Assembly: GCF_008973465.1 (NCBI RefSeq)
Contig: NZ_WBXN01000004.1
Coordinates: forward strand, 558,001 to 622,000
Direction of reading: 5' to 3'
Length of the DNA stretch: 64,000 bases
Origin: Streptomyces sp. SS1-1
GTDB taxonomy: Bacteria > Actinomycetota > Actinomycetes > Streptomycetales > Streptomycetaceae
This document shows, piece after piece, positions 26,637-34,827 of the stretch. Positions within the stretch are counted from its first letter, which is position 1. Every line of letters starts with the position of its first letter. Made by a program: the position numbers and the translations under genes. Below the pieces are notes generated by a model that was not told the DNA's origin, searched no databases, and saw nothing but the letters and a program-made list of their open reading frames with translations.

Positions 26637-28214
26637 ATGCCGGCAAAGCTGTCAACGCGCCCCACCCTGTGGCGCGGCGCCGCCGTCACCTGCGCGGTCG
26701 GACTGGCCGTGATCGGCACGGGTCTGCCGACGGGCAGGCCGTCCGAGCCCGCCGTGTCCCGCTTCTACGACCAGAAGGTGTCCTGGGGCAAGTGCCCGGG
26801 CGAGGGCATGCCCAAGGACATGCAGTGCGGCAAGGTCACCGTGCCGCTCGACCACGACCACCCCCGCGACGGGACACTCGAACTGGCGCTCGCCCGTTAT
26901 CGAGCGACGGGCCACCGCAAGGGGTCGGTGCTGGTGAACTTCGGCGGACCGGGCGGTGCGGGCGTCCCTCAGTTCGCGGGCGCCGGCAAGGAGTTCATGA
27001 GCCTCACGGACGACTACGACATCGTGACGTTCGATCCACGCGGGGTCGGCCGCTCCTCACCGGTCAGCTGCGGCGACGGCAAGGAGCAGATCGACCTCCC
27101 GGACGATCCGGCGGAAGTCCGGCGCGATCCGCAGGGCGTCCTCGACAGGCTCCGCGACGCCGCGGCCGCCTGCGCCCGGCACTCGGGCCCGGTCCTGCCG
27201 CACATAGGAACCGTCGACGCCGCGCGCGACCTGGACGTGATGCGCGCGGCGCTCGGCGACAGGAAGCTCAACTACCTCGGGTTCTCCTACGGGACACGGC
27301 TCGGCGCGGTGTACGCCGCCCAGTTCCCGGACAAGGTGGGCCGGTTGGTGCTCGACGGCGTGGACACCCTCACCGAGCCGCTGACCGAGCAGGGGGTGGC
27401 GGGGGCCGAGGGGCAGCAGAAGGCCCTGGACGAGTTCACCGACTGGTGCGCCGAGGACGTCGCGTGTCCGTTCGGGCGTGACGCGCGCCAGGCCCGCCGT
27501 TACGTCGTGATGCTCGTCGACTCGCTGGACAAGGACCCGGTGCCCTCGGTCTTCGGCGAGCCGTTCACCGGGCAGGACCTGGTCGCCGCGGTGAGCAGTG
27601 CCCTGTACAGCAAGGAGCTGTGGCCCTCCCTGGAACGCGCCCTGGCCACCCTGGTCGAGGACGGCAGCACCCACGCCATCGAGGCGTTCGCCGGGGGCGG
27701 GGGCTCCCCCGCGCGGCGGGCGAAGGCCGGCGACGGCGGCCTGGTCGACGCGGAGGACGTCCCGCTCGACAACCCCGCCGCGGCCATGATGGCGATCAAC
27801 TGCGCCGACGACCCCGACCGCCCCACCGGCCGGGAGATCACCGACGGCCTGGACCGGCTGCGCGCCCGGTACGAGGAGGCCTCCCCGGTCTTCGGCCGGC
27901 AGCGGCTGAACGAGGTGCTGATGTGCTACGGCCGCCCCGCCGGCACGGATTTCATCCGCGAGGACGTCAAGGACCTGGACACGCCGAAGATGCTGCTCGT
28001 GGGCACCCGCGGCGACCCGGCGACGCCGTACCGCTGGACCATGGAGACCGCGCGGCGGCTCGGCTCCTCCGCCGTGGTGCTGGACAACAAGGGCAGCGGG
28101 CACACCGGTTACGCCTCCTCCAAGTGCGTGCACGGCAAGGTCGACGCGTTCCTGCTGTACGGCACGCTGCCGCCGGACGGCAGTTCGTGCGCGCCCGACG
28201 AGGACCGGCGGTAG
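26637..28214 (+). CDS. Secreted S33-family peptidase (tripeptidyl aminopeptidase type)
   Basis: A 525-residue alpha/beta hydrolase. An N-terminal hydrophobic segment (about 12-30) serves as signal peptide or anchor. The oxyanion loop NFGGPGGAG, nucleophile in GFSYGTRLGAVYA (GxSYG), acid in VGTRGDPATPY and His in GSGHTGYASS form the catalytic set. The C-terminal TAP-like domain with conserved Cys residues (MCYGRP, SSKCVHG) is typical of Streptomyces SlpD/SlpE-like and tripeptidyl aminopeptidase proteins that trim peptides from secreted proteins. ATG at 26637 follows CTGGAGG by 5 bases. Divergent from the chaplin. Confidence 0.92.
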   Translation: MPAKLSTRPTLWRGAAVTCAVGLAVIGTGLPTGRPSEPAVSRFYDQKVSWGKCPGEGMPKDMQCGKVTVPLDHDHPRDGTLELALARYRATGHRKGSVLVNFGGPGGAGVPQFAGAGKEFMSLTDDYDIVTFDPRGVGRSSPVSCGDGKEQIDLPDDPAEVRRDPQGVLDRLRDAAAACARHSGPVLPHIGTVDAARDLDVMRAALGDRKLNYLGFSYGTRLGAVYAAQFPDKVGRLVLDGVDTLTEPLTEQGVAGAEGQQKALDEFTDWCAEDVACPFGRDARQARRYVVMLVDSLDKDPVPSVFGEPFTGQDLVAAVSSALYSKELWPSLERALATLVEDGSTHAIEAFAGGGGSPARRAKAGDGGLVDAEDVPLDNPAAAMMAINCADDPDRPTGREITDGLDRLRARYEEASPVFGRQRLNEVLMCYGRPAGTDFIREDVKDLDTPKMLLVGTRGDPATPYRWTMETARRLGSSAVVLDNKGSGHTGYASSKCVHGKVDAFLLYGTLPPDGSSCAPDEDRR

Positions 28215-28278
28215 CCCTCCGACCAGGTGAGGAATTGCCCCAAATGCCCTAACGGCGAATCGGACCTATCGTCTTCTT

Positions 28279-29376
28279 ATGGAGCACGCACTGAGTCCCA
28301 GCACCCTGTCCGAGCTGCGGCGTCCGCGCCCCTACCCGGCCGTGTCCGTGCTGACGCCCACCCATCGCCGCGAGCCCTACCGGGCCCAGGACCAGGTCCG
28401 GCTGCGCAATGTCGTGGCCGAGGCCAAGAAGCAGCTGGAGACCGATCCGTCGGTGACCCGGGAGCGCCGGGCGGAGGTCGAGCGGGAACTCGACCAGGCC
28501 CTCGCCGAGGTGGACCTCACGTACGCCGAGGACGGCCTGGTGATCTTCGCGGCGCCCGGCGAGCACCAGGTGTGGTCGCTCGCCCGGTCCGTGCCCGAGC
28601 GCGTGGTGCTCTCGGACACCTTCCTCACGCGCAACCTGGTCTCCGCGCAGGCGGCCGAACGGCCGTACTGGGTCTGCTCGGTCGCCGCCGACCGCGTCAC
28701 CCTGTGGACCGGCACCCTGGACCGCATCACCGAGGCCAGGACCGGCGGCTTCCCCCTCACCCGGCGCCCGGAGAACTTCGACGCCGAGCGGCGCGAGCGG
28801 ATCGGCGACACGCCGAGCACCTTCCGCGACGAGGACACCCGGCACTTCCTCAAGGACGCCGACTCCGCGCTGAGCGCGCTCGTGCGGCGCCACCCCCGGC
28901 GCCTGTACGTCACCGGCGAACCGGCGGCGCTGTCCCTGCTGGACGAGATCGGCGGGGCCGCGAAGCTCGCCGTGCACATCCCGCACGGGGGTCTGGCGCA
29001 CGGGACACGGGACGCGGTGTGGCACGCGGTGGCGCCCCGGATCACGGCCGACCTGCGGGAGAGCACGGACGAGGTGATGCGGGAACTCGTCGCGGCCCGG
29101 GGGCGCAAGGCGTACGCGGCCGGTGTCGACGAGGTCTGGCAGAGCGCCCGGGAGGGCCGGGTGCGGATGCTGGCCGTCGAGGAGAACTTCCGGATGACGG
29201 TCCGCGGCGACGAGGGCGGCCATCTGATCCCGGCGGCGGCCGGCGAACTCGACGCCCGCGAGGACATCGTGGACGAGATCGTCGAGCAGTGCCTGGAGAC
29301 CGGCGCCGACGTCCGGTTCGTCCCGGACGGCACCCTGGACGACGCCGAGCGGATCGCGGGCGTGCTGCGCTACTGA
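28279..29376 (+). CDS. baeRF3-type (bacterial eRF1-like) domain protein
   Basis: A 365-residue cytosolic protein. The pattern VSVLTPTHRREPYRAQDQVRLRN at the start (in short SVLTPTHR), YWVCSVAADRVTLWTG in the middle and a C-terminal QCLETGADVRFVPDGTLDD (in short GADVRFVPD) follow the bacterial archaeo-eukaryotic release factor family (baeRF). These proteins are predicted to act at ribosomes under stress, but no function is shown. Convergent with the SsgA-like gene, with a strong terminator between. Confidence 0.85.
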   Translation: MEHALSPSTLSELRRPRPYPAVSVLTPTHRREPYRAQDQVRLRNVVAEAKKQLETDPSVTRERRAEVERELDQALAEVDLTYAEDGLVIFAAPGEHQVWSLARSVPERVVLSDTFLTRNLVSAQAAERPYWVCSVAADRVTLWTGTLDRITEARTGGFPLTRRPENFDAERRERIGDTPSTFRDEDTRHFLKDADSALSALVRRHPRRLYVTGEPAALSLLDEIGGAAKLAVHIPHGGLAHGTRDAVWHAVAPRITADLRESTDEVMRELVAARGRKAYAAGVDEVWQSAREGRVRMLAVEENFRMTVRGDEGGHLIPAAAGELDAREDIVDEIVEQCLETGADVRFVPDGTLDDAERIAGVLRY

Positions 29377-29380
29377 ACGA

Positions 29381-29438
29381 GGGGGCGACGAGGAGGTACG
29401 GCCACGGTCGGCCTCCTCGTCGTGCCGCCGGCGCCCCC
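29381..29438. terminator. Bidirectional terminator between baeRF and SsgA-like genes
   Basis: Nested inverted repeats: outer GGGGGCG (29381-29387) with CGCCCCC (29432-29438), inner GACGAGGAGG (29387-29396) with its complement at 29412-29421. It ends both convergent genes. Confidence 0.75.
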
Positions 29439-29444
29439 TTCGGG

Positions 29445-29858
29445 TCACACGCCGTCGAAGAGGGCGCTCAGACCGCGCTCCACGGCCTCGCCCAGGTCCT
29501 CCTCGCCCGGCGCGACCACGGCGCATGTCCGCAGCAGGAAGCGTTCGAGGGCGGGCGTGTCGAACTGGAGCAGCGCCATGCCGTGCGGGGAGTGCAGTTC
29601 GACGACCGTGCGCTCGCGGCCGCAGGGCCAGACGCGCACGTCGCCGTCCCCGGCCGGCCCGCGCAGACCGGCGTCCAGCAGTGCGCGGGCGAAGGTCCAG
29701 AGGGCGCCCCGGCCGTCGAGGGAGACCTCGCCCGGGAAGTCGAGGTGCACCGCCAGCGGGTCCGAGGACCGGTACCGCAGGGTGGCGGGGACGGGGAGTT
29801 CGCGCTCCTCGCCGGTGATCAGACGGGCGTGGGCGGGCTGCTCCAGGGCGATCTCCAT
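29445..29858 (-). CDS. SsgA-family sporulation/cell-division protein
   Basis: A 137-residue protein of the SsgA-like (SALP) family, found only in sporulating actinobacteria and involved in septum site choice and spore maturation. Family features: compact beta-rich fold, LRYRSSDPLAVHLDFP, WTFARALLDAGL, and SPHGMALLQFDTPALERFL in the C-terminal half (about 100-120). The ATG at 29858 has GGGGAGAG 6 bases upstream; the frame continues upstream but without such a site. Which of the SsgA-G paralogues it matches cannot be decided here. Confidence 0.9.
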   Translation of the reverse strand: MEIALEQPAHARLITGEERELPVPATLRYRSSDPLAVHLDFPGEVSLDGRGALWTFARALLDAGLRGPAGDGDVRVWPCGRERTVVELHSPHGMALLQFDTPALERFLLRTCAVVAPGEEDLGEAVERGLSALFDGV

Positions 29859-30284
29859 GGGCACTCTCCCCTGTGTCGGCGGCGGTGATTTTTGCGGCTT
29901 GCTTTTATGAGCCCGCATTCACCTTTCGCATGACACTTGTGCGCGGATTCTTTTTGTGAGCTGCGTCACTTCGGTGAAGGCGCAACCATCCGGCACAGAG
30001 CCACCGGCCCACCCCGCTAGAACACTTGCCCGTCGAACGTGCACATGAGTACCGCCCGGCGACCCCGGAGACCCCTCAGATCGCGTACGCCGCATACGAC
30101 TCGTACCTCTGGGGCACGTACACCATGCGTACCGCTCGACCTGTCCCTGGAGACTCTGGCATATGCCGGACGCACCACCGTGTCGGGTGTTGCCAAATCC
30201 CTTACGGGGCGTCGCGGGCTGTGCGACAGTCGTAACGGTCCCTCCGTCGTTCCTGGTCGTACCGTCCCCTCATCGGAGAGCGTC
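29859..30284. other. Intergenic region between SsgA-like and SpoIIE-type genes
   Basis: A 426-base gap between divergent genes. The part 29880-29975 is AT-rich for this genome (runs of T near 29890, 29900 and 29952) and is the likely promoter zone for both directions. From 30026 to about 30130 a short plus-strand frame starting with TTG keeps GC-rich third positions and would encode an aromatic-rich peptide (YAAYDSYLWGTYTM), then the bias fades. No ribosome site supports it clearly. Nothing else was recognised. Confidence 0.5.
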
Positions 30285-31664
30285 ATGCCGCCCCATGTCT
30301 CCGCGGACCGCCCCGCCGCACCGCCACCCGGACCCGGTCCGGTCGACGCGCTGATCACGCAGACGCGACGGCTCAAGGGCGAGGTGGACGCCGTGCGGCG
30401 GGACACCCCGAGCGACGCCTGCGGACCCCGCGAGCGCTGGCAGCGCGCCCTGTGCGACCTCGCCCTGCACCAACTCGACGACCTGGACGCGCATCTGGCC
30501 CAGCTGCGGGACGGCCCCGCCCCCGCGCCGCGCTCCGAGGCGGTGCTCAGCCGGGTCGGCAGCGCCGAGTGGAACCTGCTGACGGACGAGGCGAGCTGGT
30601 CCGGGGAGCTGTACCAGATCCTCGGCCGGGACCCGGCCGCCCCGCCCCTGACGCTCGACGAACTGCCGTCCCTGGTGCACGACGAGGACCGGCGCCGGCT
30701 CACCACGATGGTCACCGCCTGCCTGATCGACGCCCAGCCGATCGACGGGGAGTTCCGGATCGTCCGGCCGGACGGACAGGCCCGGACCGTGCACATGATG
30801 GGCGAGCCCGTGCTCGACGCCGACGGCGCCGCGGCCTCCATGTGGGCCGTGCTGCGGGACGTCAGCGAGGTCCGCCGCCGCCGGCACACCGTCAGCGAGA
30901 CCCGTGACGCACTCCCCGGGGCCCGGCGTCCCGCGCCGGGAGAGCATCGGCACCCGGCCGGGGTGCGGGAGGCCGCGCCACCCTGGCGGACCTCCCGGAA
31001 CCCGGCCCGGCAGGGCCCCGGCACCCTGGACATCGCGGCGCACCGGCTGTCGTCCCCGGCGAGCGCACCGATCGGCGTCGACTGGTACGACTCCTTCGAA
31101 CTGCCGGACGGAGTCGCGCTGTTCAGCGTCGGCGACCTCACCGGGCAGGACATCGCCGCGGCCTCGGGCACGGCGACGCTGCTGGGCGCCGTACGCGGCA
31201 TGGCGATGGCCGGGACCCAGCCGGGACAACTGCTCTCCTGGCTGGGCCAGCTGCTCGACGCCGGCGACCAGCCGGCCCTCGGCAGCGCCGTGTGCTGCCG
31301 CTACCGGCCCGAGACCCGCACCCTGACCTGGGCGAGGGCCGGACACCCCGCCCCGCTGCTGTTCCGCGGCGGGACCGGGCGCAGGCTGGACTCCCCCTGC
31401 GGCCCCCTGCTGGGGGCGACGCCGGGCGCCGCCTACGGCGACGCCGAGGAGACCCTCCAGGCGGGCGACCTGATCGTGCTGCACACCGACGGACTGCTGC
31501 CGGGGCAGGGCGACATGGACTCCGCGCGCCGGCTCCTCGACCTCGCCCCCCGCTTCGTCGAGGCGGGCACCGCACAGGACTGCGTACGGCTGGTCGCCGA
31601 GGAGTTCGGTGACAGGGAGCACGAGGGCGACGCCTGCGTGCTCATGGCCAGGGTGACGGACTAG
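30285..31664 (+). CDS. PAS-domain PP2C/SpoIIE-type protein phosphatase
   Basis: A 459-residue signalling phosphatase. A helical N-terminus (about 20-80, QTRRLKGEVDAVRRDTPSD region) precedes a PAS fold at about 85-200 (AEWNLLTDEASWSGELYQILGRD in parts, FRIVRPDGQARTVHMMGEPV in parts). The C-terminal SpoIIE/PP2C domain (about 265-455) has GVDWYDSFELPDG, FSVGDLTGQDIAAA (metal Asp), ARAGHPAPLL and LHTDGLLPG. Such proteins dephosphorylate anti-sigma antagonists in sigma-B-type pathways. The ATG at 30285 has GGAG 6 bases upstream. No anti-sigma or antagonist gene is nearby. Confidence 0.92.
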   Translation: MPPHVSADRPAAPPPGPGPVDALITQTRRLKGEVDAVRRDTPSDACGPRERWQRALCDLALHQLDDLDAHLAQLRDGPAPAPRSEAVLSRVGSAEWNLLTDEASWSGELYQILGRDPAAPPLTLDELPSLVHDEDRRRLTTMVTACLIDAQPIDGEFRIVRPDGQARTVHMMGEPVLDADGAAASMWAVLRDVSEVRRRRHTVSETRDALPGARRPAPGEHRHPAGVREAAPPWRTSRNPARQGPGTLDIAAHRLSSPASAPIGVDWYDSFELPDGVALFSVGDLTGQDIAAASGTATLLGAVRGMAMAGTQPGQLLSWLGQLLDAGDQPALGSAVCCRYRPETRTLTWARAGHPAPLLFRGGTGRRLDSPCGPLLGATPGAAYGDAEETLQAGDLIVLHTDGLLPGQGDMDSARRLLDLAPRFVEAGTAQDCVRLVAEEFGDREHEGDACVLMARVTD

Positions 31665-31703
31665 CCGTCACGGAGACGGATCGCGCGCGCCGGGCGCCCG
31701 CCG

Positions 31704-33200
31704 CTACGCCTGGGCGCTGGTTCCGCCCTGCGGCTTCCTCGCCTTGGGCAGCGCCAGCCGGATCTCCTCCCGCAGCTCATGGATCTTCGGGTAGCTGGAG
31801 TACTCGGCGGTGAGCCGGTACATCTGCCGGAGCCGGTCCCAGGTGCGGCCCGAGGAGTTGGAGCCCATCGACATGAGCGCCAGCCGGGCGTAGCGGTCGG
31901 CCTGTTCGGGGTCGTCCGCGATGAAGCAGGCGGACGCCATGGACAGATGGTCGAAGATCTTCGACCGCTCCCGGCCGTCGACGCGCAGGGCGAGGGCCTT
32001 CTCCGCGAAGTGCTGGGCGTGGGCGGCCGCCCCCGGCTCGAACTCGGCCAGGGTGCGGTAGGCCAGGGCCTGCATGCCGTACAGATCCTCGTCCTTGAAG
32101 GTCTGCATCCAGCTCGGCGGCGGTACGTCGCTCCGGTCGGAGACGAACAGGTCCTCGGCCTGCCCCAGAGTGCGGCGCATGGCCTGGCCCTTGCCCATGG
32201 ACGCCTGCGCCCAGGCCTCGATGGTGTGGAACATGGCCCTGGTGCGCGGCAGGACCTGGTCGCCCGAGCCGGACTGGGCGAGCTTCATCAGGTCGAGCGC
32301 GTCGTCGGGCCGGCCGAGGTGCACCATCTGGCGCGCGGCCCGGGAGAGGGCCTCCCCGGCACGGGGCCGATCGCCGCCCTCACGGGCCGCGTGGGCGGCG
32401 ATGACGAAGTACTTCTGGGCCGTGGGCTCCAGGCCGACGTCGTGCGACATCCAGCCCGCGAGCACGGCGAGGTTGGCGGCGACGCCCCACAGGCGCCGCT
32501 GGAGATGGTCGGGGTGACGGTAGGCGAGCATGCCGCCCACCTCGTTCAACTGGCCCACCACAGCCTTGCGCTGGAGTCCGCCGCCACGGGCGGCGTCCCA
32601 GGCCCGGAACACCTCGACCGAGCGCTCCAGCTCCTCGATCTCCTGCGATCCGATGGGGGCGGCCTCGTAACGGTCGAACCCGGCGGGGTCGGCGTGCAAG
32701 GGGTCGTCGAACTGGGGGGCGTCGGCCCTGAGGGCCGGGTCGGTGCGCAGCCAGTCGTGCATGGCGCTGCTGAGTGCGGATCCCGCGGCGAGCGCGGCAC
32801 CCGCGCCCACCAAGCCGCGTCGGTTGAGCATGAGGTCCATTCCCGTGAATTCGGTGAGGACCGCGGCGGTTCGCTCGGGCGCCCACGGCACACCGTCGGG
32901 ATGCTCCACGCTCCCGGCGTCCTGCCGTCTCCCCGTACGCCCGTGCCGGACCAGACCGAGGTCCTCGATGGTCACGACACGGCCGAGACGCTCGGTGAAC
33001 AGGGCCGCCAGCACCCGCGGCACCGGATCGCGCGGGATCTCTCCCATGTCGATCCACCGCCGCACCCGTGAGGTGTCGGTCGCCAGCTGGGGGTGGCCCA
33101 TGGCCGCCGCCTGCCGGTTGACCAGCCTCGCGAGTTCGCCCTTGGACCAGCCGGCCAGGCCGAACAGATCCGAAAGACGGGTGTTGGGTTCTCCGCTCAC
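31704..33200 (-). CDS. NsdA-like developmental regulator
   Basis: A 498-residue protein of the family of NsdA, a negative regulator of antibiotic production and sporulation in Streptomyces. The N-terminus carries the family block GWSKGELARLVNR, TDTSRVRRWIDMGEIPRDPVP and VLAALFTERLG, a helix-turn-helix-like region (about 10-80). A hydrophobic stretch follows near residue 145 (GLVGAGAALAAGSALSS). The C-terminal 300 residues look like TPR-type helices (AREGGDRPRAGEALSRAARQ in part). GTG at 33200 has GGGGG 6 bases upstream. It is divergent from a phosphotransferase gene; its neighbours differ from those I recall for nsdA itself, so it may be a paralogue. Confidence 0.85.
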   Translation of the reverse strand: MSGEPNTRLSDLFGLAGWSKGELARLVNRQAAAMGHPQLATDTSRVRRWIDMGEIPRDPVPRVLAALFTERLGRVVTIEDLGLVRHGRTGRRQDAGSVEHPDGVPWAPERTAAVLTEFTGMDLMLNRRGLVGAGAALAAGSALSSAMHDWLRTDPALRADAPQFDDPLHADPAGFDRYEAAPIGSQEIEELERSVEVFRAWDAARGGGLQRKAVVGQLNEVGGMLAYRHPDHLQRRLWGVAANLAVLAGWMSHDVGLEPTAQKYFVIAAHAAREGGDRPRAGEALSRAARQMVHLGRPDDALDLMKLAQSGSGDQVLPRTRAMFHTIEAWAQASMGKGQAMRRTLGQAEDLFVSDRSDVPPPSWMQTFKDEDLYGMQALAYRTLAEFEPGAAAHAQHFAEKALALRVDGRERSKIFDHLSMASACFIADDPEQADRYARLALMSMGSNSSGRTWDRLRQMYRLTAEYSSYPKIHELREEIRLALPKARKPQGGTSAQA

Positions 33201-33261
33201 GTCAAGCCCCCAGGTTCTCGGCTGAGTTGACAGTAGCCCGGTGAAAGGTGCCCCGGGACTA

Positions 33262-33289
33262 TTCGCCAGGGTTCGCCAGGGTGCGCCAG
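33262..33289. repeat. Three 10-base direct repeats in the nsdA-like/phosphotransferase gap
   Basis: TTCGCCAGGG occurs at 33262-33271 and 33272-33281, followed by the variant TGCGCCAGAT at 33282-33291. The 10-base period puts each copy on the same face of the helix, as expected for a multimeric regulator binding site upstream of the nsdA-like gene (62 bases from its start). Confidence 0.55.
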
Positions 33290-33326
33290 ATGGTGTGCCA
33301 CTGGGCGCCGGGTGTCGAGTAGGAAC

Positions 33327-33395
33327 GCGCCACCCCGACCCGGTCGCCGGGGGACTCTCCCCAGGGTGTGTCCCGGCGACCGGGTCGGGTGGCGC
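33327..33395. promoter_or_regulatory. Long hairpin in the leader region of the phosphotransferase gene
   Basis: 33327-33351 pairs with 33372-33395 over 24 base pairs with one bulged C; the loop is 20 bases. The ends read GCGCCACC and GGTGGCGC. It lies 39 bases before the phosphotransferase start and between divergent genes, so it is not an ordinary terminator of either. It could be an attenuator or leader structure, or the end of transcripts reading toward it. Confidence 0.55.
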
Positions 33396-33433
33396 ACTGA
33401 CGTAGCAGGCACACGAAGGGATCTGTCTCTCCC

Positions 33434-34576
33434 ATGTACGCAGCATCGTCCTCCGTGTCCGCCCCGCCCCGGCCGCTGCGTGCCCGCCCGGCGGGTGGCG
33501 GTCCCTACCTCGACCCCGCGCGTCCGGCGCCCGCTCCCGTGCTCGGCGCGGGCCGGCCGCGGCGCCCCGCGGGGCTCGGCACCCAACCGCTCAGCGGGAG
33601 ACTCGACTTGTCCGGCCCCCAGGGCGCCCAGCTGCGCGCGGCGATCGCGTCGGTGCACCGCATCTGTCCGGAGTTCGCGCCGGTGCAGGTGCTGCGCCGC
33701 AGCGGACGGTCCGTGCTCCTGGTCGGCACGACCGGCCGGAGCACGGCGGTCGCCAAGTGCTTACTCGACCAGTCCCCCGCGTGGGCGGAGCGGATCCGGC
33801 ACGAAATAGCGGCCTACCGCTCGTTCGTCCGGCATCGCCCCCCGGTGCGGGTGCCGAGACTGATCGCGGCGGATCCGGACAACGGCACCCTGGTGATCGA
33901 GCGGATGCCGGGCCGGGTGGCGGCACTCCAGCGGCATCCGGTGGAGTCACCGCCGCGGGCGGACATCAGAGCGGCGCTCGGAGCGATCTGCCGGCTCAAC
34001 GCGTGGCGACCGCCCGCGGGGACGTTCGACGCGCCGCTGGACTACGCGACCCGGATCTCCCGGTACCACGATCTGGGCCTGCTCACCGACCGGGACATGG
34101 GTGACCTGCAGAAGCTCCTGCACGGCATCGCGGCCTCCGCGGGCCGGCAGGGCATGGGCCAGTTCTGTCACGGCGACGCACTGCTCTCGAACATCCTGCT
34201 CTCACCGGCCGGTCCAGTGCTGGTGGACTGGGAGCACGCGGGCTGGTACCTGCCGGGCTACGACCTGGCGACGCTGTGGTCGGTGCTCGGGGACGCGCCG
34301 GTGGCCCGGCGGCAGATCAGCCAGATCGCCCAGTCGGCGGGCCCGGCCTCCCGGGACGCCTTCCTGGTGAACCTGATGCTGGTGCTGACCCGCGAGATCC
34401 GCACGTACGAGATGGCGGTGCAGCGTTCGATGCACGACCCGGCCCCGACGGCACCGGGAACGGCCCACCAAGGTGCCGTGCCGTCCGGCGAGGAACAGCG
34501 GCTGCTGCTGAGGCGGCTGCACGACGACTGCCAGTTGGCCCGCCGGGCCGTGCGTGCGGCGGTCGGCACTCGCTGA
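33434..34576 (+). CDS. Aminoglycoside phosphotransferase-family kinase with a TTA codon
   Basis: A 380-residue protein. A Pro/Arg-rich N-terminus of about 60 residues precedes the APH-type kinase fold. [13 protein letters not shown] (about 242-254) is the catalytic HGDxxxxN loop and VLVDWEHAG (about 260-268) the metal site. Proteins of this fold phosphorylate small molecules (antibiotics, choline, homoserine) rather than proteins. Codon 110 (33761-33763) is TTA, so translation should need the bldA tRNA. The gene is divergent from the nsdA-like regulator, which suggests a developmental unit. The start at 33434 has a weak ribosome site (GAAGGGATC). Confidence 0.87.
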   Translation: MYAASSSVSAPPRPLRARPAGGGPYLDPARPAPAPVLGAGRPRRPAGLGTQPLSGRLDLSGPQGAQLRAAIASVHRICPEFAPVQVLRRSGRSVLLVGTTGRSTAVAKCLLDQSPAWAERIRHEIAAYRSFVRHRPPVRVPRLIAADPDNGTLVIERMPGRVAALQRHPVESPPRADIRAALGAICRLNAWRPPAGTFDAPLDYATRISRYHDLGLLTDRDMGDLQKLLHGIAASAGRQGMGQFCHGDALLSNILLSPAGPVLVDWEHAGWYLPGYDLATLWSVLGDAPVARRQISQIAQSAGPASRDAFLVNLMLVLTREIRTYEMAVQRSMHDPAPTAPGTAHQGAVPSGEEQRLLLRRLHDDCQLARRAVRAAVGTR

Positions 34577-34581
34577 CGGGG

Positions 34582-34633
34582 ACGAAGGCCCGCGGCGCGC
34601 TCTCCGATTCGGAGGCGTTCCGCGGGCCTTCGT
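34582..34633 (+). terminator. Terminator after the phosphotransferase gene
   Basis: A perfect 14-base inverted repeat (ACGAAGGCCCGCGG at 34582-34595, complement at 34620-34633) begins 5 bases past the stop codon. The 24-base loop contains a second small hairpin (CTCCGATTCGGAG). Confidence 0.8.
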
Positions 34634-34827
34634 GCGTCCGGTCATCGGTGTAGGCCACTGACGCCGCGCAGGCCCGGCCACCGCCCCCGCGAAACTCCCG
34701 GGAACCCTCGGTTGACATGGGTATTCGCCCAGCCCTTGGCATGATTGACGGATCGTCTGACAGCGGGTACCACTGACCACGCCCGGCCCGCACGGCTCAC
34801 CGCGCACGACCGTCCCAGGAGGCTGCT

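Noticed and set aside
32668..32670. TTA on the coding strand inside the NsdA-like gene
   Set aside because: It is out of frame (reads CGT TAC).
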